In this document: piece by piece, positions 62,489 to 64,000 of the stretch
Position numbering within the stretch: the first letter of the stretch is position 1
Layout: every line of letters begins with the position of its first letter
Origin: Candidatus Gastranaerophilales bacterium
GTDB lineage: Bacteria; Cyanobacteriota; Vampirovibrionia; Gastranaerophilales; Gastranaerophilaceae
Direction: 5' to 3'
Length of the DNA: 64,000 nucleotides
NCBI GenBank assembly: GCA_944322675.1
Contig: CALUPO010000008.1
Coordinates: 1 to 64,000, forward strand
Position numbers and translations under genes: made by a program
The notes under the pieces: model-generated
Told to the model about the DNA's origin: nothing
What the model saw: the letters and a program-made list of their open reading frames with translations, nothing else
Database searches by the model: none

Positions 62489-63652
62489 TTACATATACTG
62501 AATTGAAACACGTTTAAAAAATTTTTCTTCTAAAATTTTTGCTATTTTTTTAACAATATTTTTCCTAATTTCAATTTCAATAGGCAGATTTGGATCATAA
62601 TGAGCTTGATTAAGTTTAGCTCCAACCATAAAATTTATAACATCTGAATTTAAAAAAAACTTAACAAGTTTTCCAGCTGCATCATCACATACTTGAACAG
62701 GGTTGGCTTCAAGGTATTCACTTGTTTTTGTCAACGTCAAAATACCTTCAGTAACAAGATCAACTCCTTCCATATATGATTCTTTTGGCAATTTTCCTGA
62801 ATCAATTGTCAATTTTGTTTCAATTGGTATTTTTAATTCTCGAGATAATAAATTAGCTGTTGTGCCGCCTGATATTGCTTTTTTACCTTCAAAATTCTTA
62901 AAAACATTAGCATAATAGCTGTCTTTTTCACTATGATATGGTGGACCAGTAAACAAAAGTGAGCTTCTTGGTCTCCTAAAGTATATTGAACAAGCTGATA
63001 TATCATCTTTTGCAAGACGGTCAACTTCTATATTTTTTGCTTCATTCACAATATATTTTGTCAAATCACGACTTGATATTGTCGGATTTTGATTTAATTT
63101 GCTTAAAACTATATCAATTAAACCCTCACGACGAAGGCCGAGTTTTAAATGTTTTGTACCTAAACCTGATTGTGTTACGCCATCTGAACAAAATATAAGT
63201 CTATCATTTTCCTCTAAATTTATCTTGTATATGTGCATATGTCTATTTTTAAATGTTTTTGAGTTAATTACTTGATAATCAGGCTCCATAACATTATTAT
63301 TGTGTATCCATATAAATTGCGGGTTGCCTTCTTCAACGATTTTTGCAACTCCATCATCACTTATGTCAATAGCTGAAAATGTTGAATAGCTTATTTTGCG
63401 AACCTGACATACAGGAAGTGAATTCATAACAATTTCGCAAGCATTTTCAATACCCGATTGAGCTTCAATAAACTTAAGCAACATAGTTGCTGTCATACAA
63501 GACAAAATATTAGCCTTAATTCCGCTTCCAAGACCATCGGATAAAACAGCTATAAGCCGTCCGGTGTCGCAATAACGTTTTGATACAAAATAATCACCAT
63601 AGGCATTTTGATTATATTTCTTTTCTTGTGTGCAATCAATATCAATAAACAC
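62489..63652 (-). CDS. SpoIIE-family PP2C phosphatase of the hydrogenase-sensor type
   Basis: This 387-residue protein has a PP2C-like SpoIIE domain (1-235) with metal-binding aspartates in VLSDGLGSGIKANIL, LIFCSDGVTQSG and DDISACSIYF, followed by a C-terminal part (about 236-387; KAISGGTTANLLSRELK). In clostridia, proteins with this combination are found next to iron-hydrogenase-like PAS sensors, and the gene before it here ends like such a sensor. The start is GTG at 63652. It lies 8 nt after the upstream gene's stop, so the two are co-transcribed. The target of dephosphorylation is unknown. Confidence 0.85.
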   Translation of the reverse strand: MFIDIDCTQEKKYNQNAYGDYFVSKRYCDTGRLIAVLSDGLGSGIKANILSCMTATMLLKFIEAQSGIENACEIVMNSLPVCQVRKISYSTFSAIDISDDGVAKIVEEGNPQFIWIHNNNVMEPDYQVINSKTFKNRHMHIYKINLEENDRLIFCSDGVTQSGLGTKHLKLGLRREGLIDIVLSKLNQNPTISSRDLTKYIVNEAKNIEVDRLAKDDISACSIYFRRPRSSLLFTGPPYHSEKDSYYANVFKNFEGKKAISGGTTANLLSRELKIPIETKLTIDSGKLPKESYMEGVDLVTEGILTLTKTSEYLEANPVQVCDDAAGKLVKFFLNSDVINFMVGAKLNQAHYDPNLPIEIEIRKNIVKKIAKILEEKFFKRVSIQYM

Positions 63653-63660
63653 TATTTTTT

Positions 63661-64000
63661 CTAAGCCTCATCTTTTTGTGTTTCATTTTTAATATCATAG
63701 CCTTGTGCAATTGAATTTAAAAGTAACTCGGTTTCAACCATGTGTTCACCAAGCAAACAAGCAATATTTTGTACAATTGCTATATTTTTTGAAATAACTT
63801 CGTGTGCTTTTGTAGCTATTTTTTCCCGATTTGTTTCAGATTTTGTAACATCTGTTATTATTGCACCGACAAGTAATCCTTTTTCAACGGTAAAAGCTGA
63901 AATATCATAAATACGATTATTTATTATATGATGCTCCTTATGAATGTCCTTACCTGACTTTAATGCATCTTTAAATATATCGCCAAAATCCACAATCCTA
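63661..64000 (-). CDS. C-terminal end of an [FeFe]-hydrogenase-related PAS sensor (partial)
   Basis: The frame is open to the window's right edge, so this is only the last 113 or so codons of a longer gene. HHIINNRIYDISAFTVEKGLLVGAIITDVT is the end of a PAS-like domain, and the final helix NREKIATKAHEVISKNIAIVQNIACLLGEHMVETELLLNSI is characteristic of the C terminus of [Fe] hydrogenase large-subunit-like sensor proteins found next to SpoIIE phosphatases in clostridia. It is probably not a working hydrogenase itself but a redox or H2 sensor. The family call depends on the C-terminal tail alone. Confidence 0.7.
   Translation of the reverse strand, partial: RIVDFGDIFKDALKSGKDIHKEHHIINNRIYDISAFTVEKGLLVGAIITDVTKSETNREKIATKAHEVISKNIAIVQNIACLLGEHMVETELLLNSIAQGYDIKNETQKDEA

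Overview
The window reads as a piece of chromosome from an AT-rich, anaerobic, diderm bacterium. My best guess is the cyanobacteria-related Vampirovibrionia/Melainabacteria group (order Gastranaerophilales); this is inferred from gene content and was not tested with a tree. A lipopolysaccharide-type outer membrane is indicated by lpxK, mlaE/mlaF/mlaD and an LptD/OstA-like protein. These sit beside genes more familiar from monoderms and cyanobacteria (rqcH, murT), plus flagellar genes, pilT, superoxide dismutase, a ferritin-like protein and, at the right edge, a SpoIIE-type phosphatase next to the end of what looks like an iron-hydrogenase-related sensor.

Layout. 1-1100: right end of a dispersed non-coding repeat and a small hypothetical gene. 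1.2-12.9 kb: housekeeping genes (rpsB-tsf, pgi, a CorC-like protein, mnmE, ferritin-like protein, sod, mnmA, rplU-rpmA, queA). 13.2-25 kb: rqcH, a dicarboxylate/glutamate symporter, an overlapping pair with a BadF/HgdC-type activase, fabI, nadE, rel/spoT and a composite phospholipase-D-type protein. 25-33 kb: ychF and fusA separated by lineage-type hypotheticals, including a putative zincin, two small coiled-coil proteins and a tandem paralogous pair. 33-40 kb: murT, a three-gene flagellar cluster (fliJ, fliK-like, flgE/F/G-like) and a 965-residue protein with a fresh internal duplication. 40-50.3 kb: mlaE-mlaF-mlaD-lpxK, a REC-STAS protein, dut, then pilT-recO-deoC-mpaA on the minus strand and a SEC-C protein. 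50.3-50.9 kb: a 582-bp MITE-like element. 50.9-58.1 kb: LptD-like protein, M23 peptidase and a 37-residue membrane peptide, then a polar amino-acid ABC transporter and an HdeD-like protein. 58.2-62.4 kb: tRNA-Arg(CCU) followed by an accessory block (Fic protein; EcoRI-type adenine methylase overlapping a DUF262-HNH nuclease). 62.5-64 kb: SpoIIE phosphatase and partial sensor gene.

Genes that work together: rpsB/tsf, rplU/rpmA, rqcH, fusA and ychF in translation; mnmA, mnmE and queA in tRNA wobble modification; mla genes, lpxK and the LptD-like protein in outer-membrane building; murT, the M23 peptidase and MpaA-like amidase in cell-wall metabolism; the methylase and HNH nuclease as a likely restriction-modification or methylation-sensing defence pair.

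The most interesting items are: the methylase/DUF262-HNH pair in a tRNA-adjacent block; the MITE-like repeat family present at least twice; several genes whose -10 box ends 6-8 nt before the start codon, implying leaderless mRNAs; a short N-terminal [NST]F[GK] motif shared by otherwise unrelated hypothetical proteins; and the minimal activase pair.
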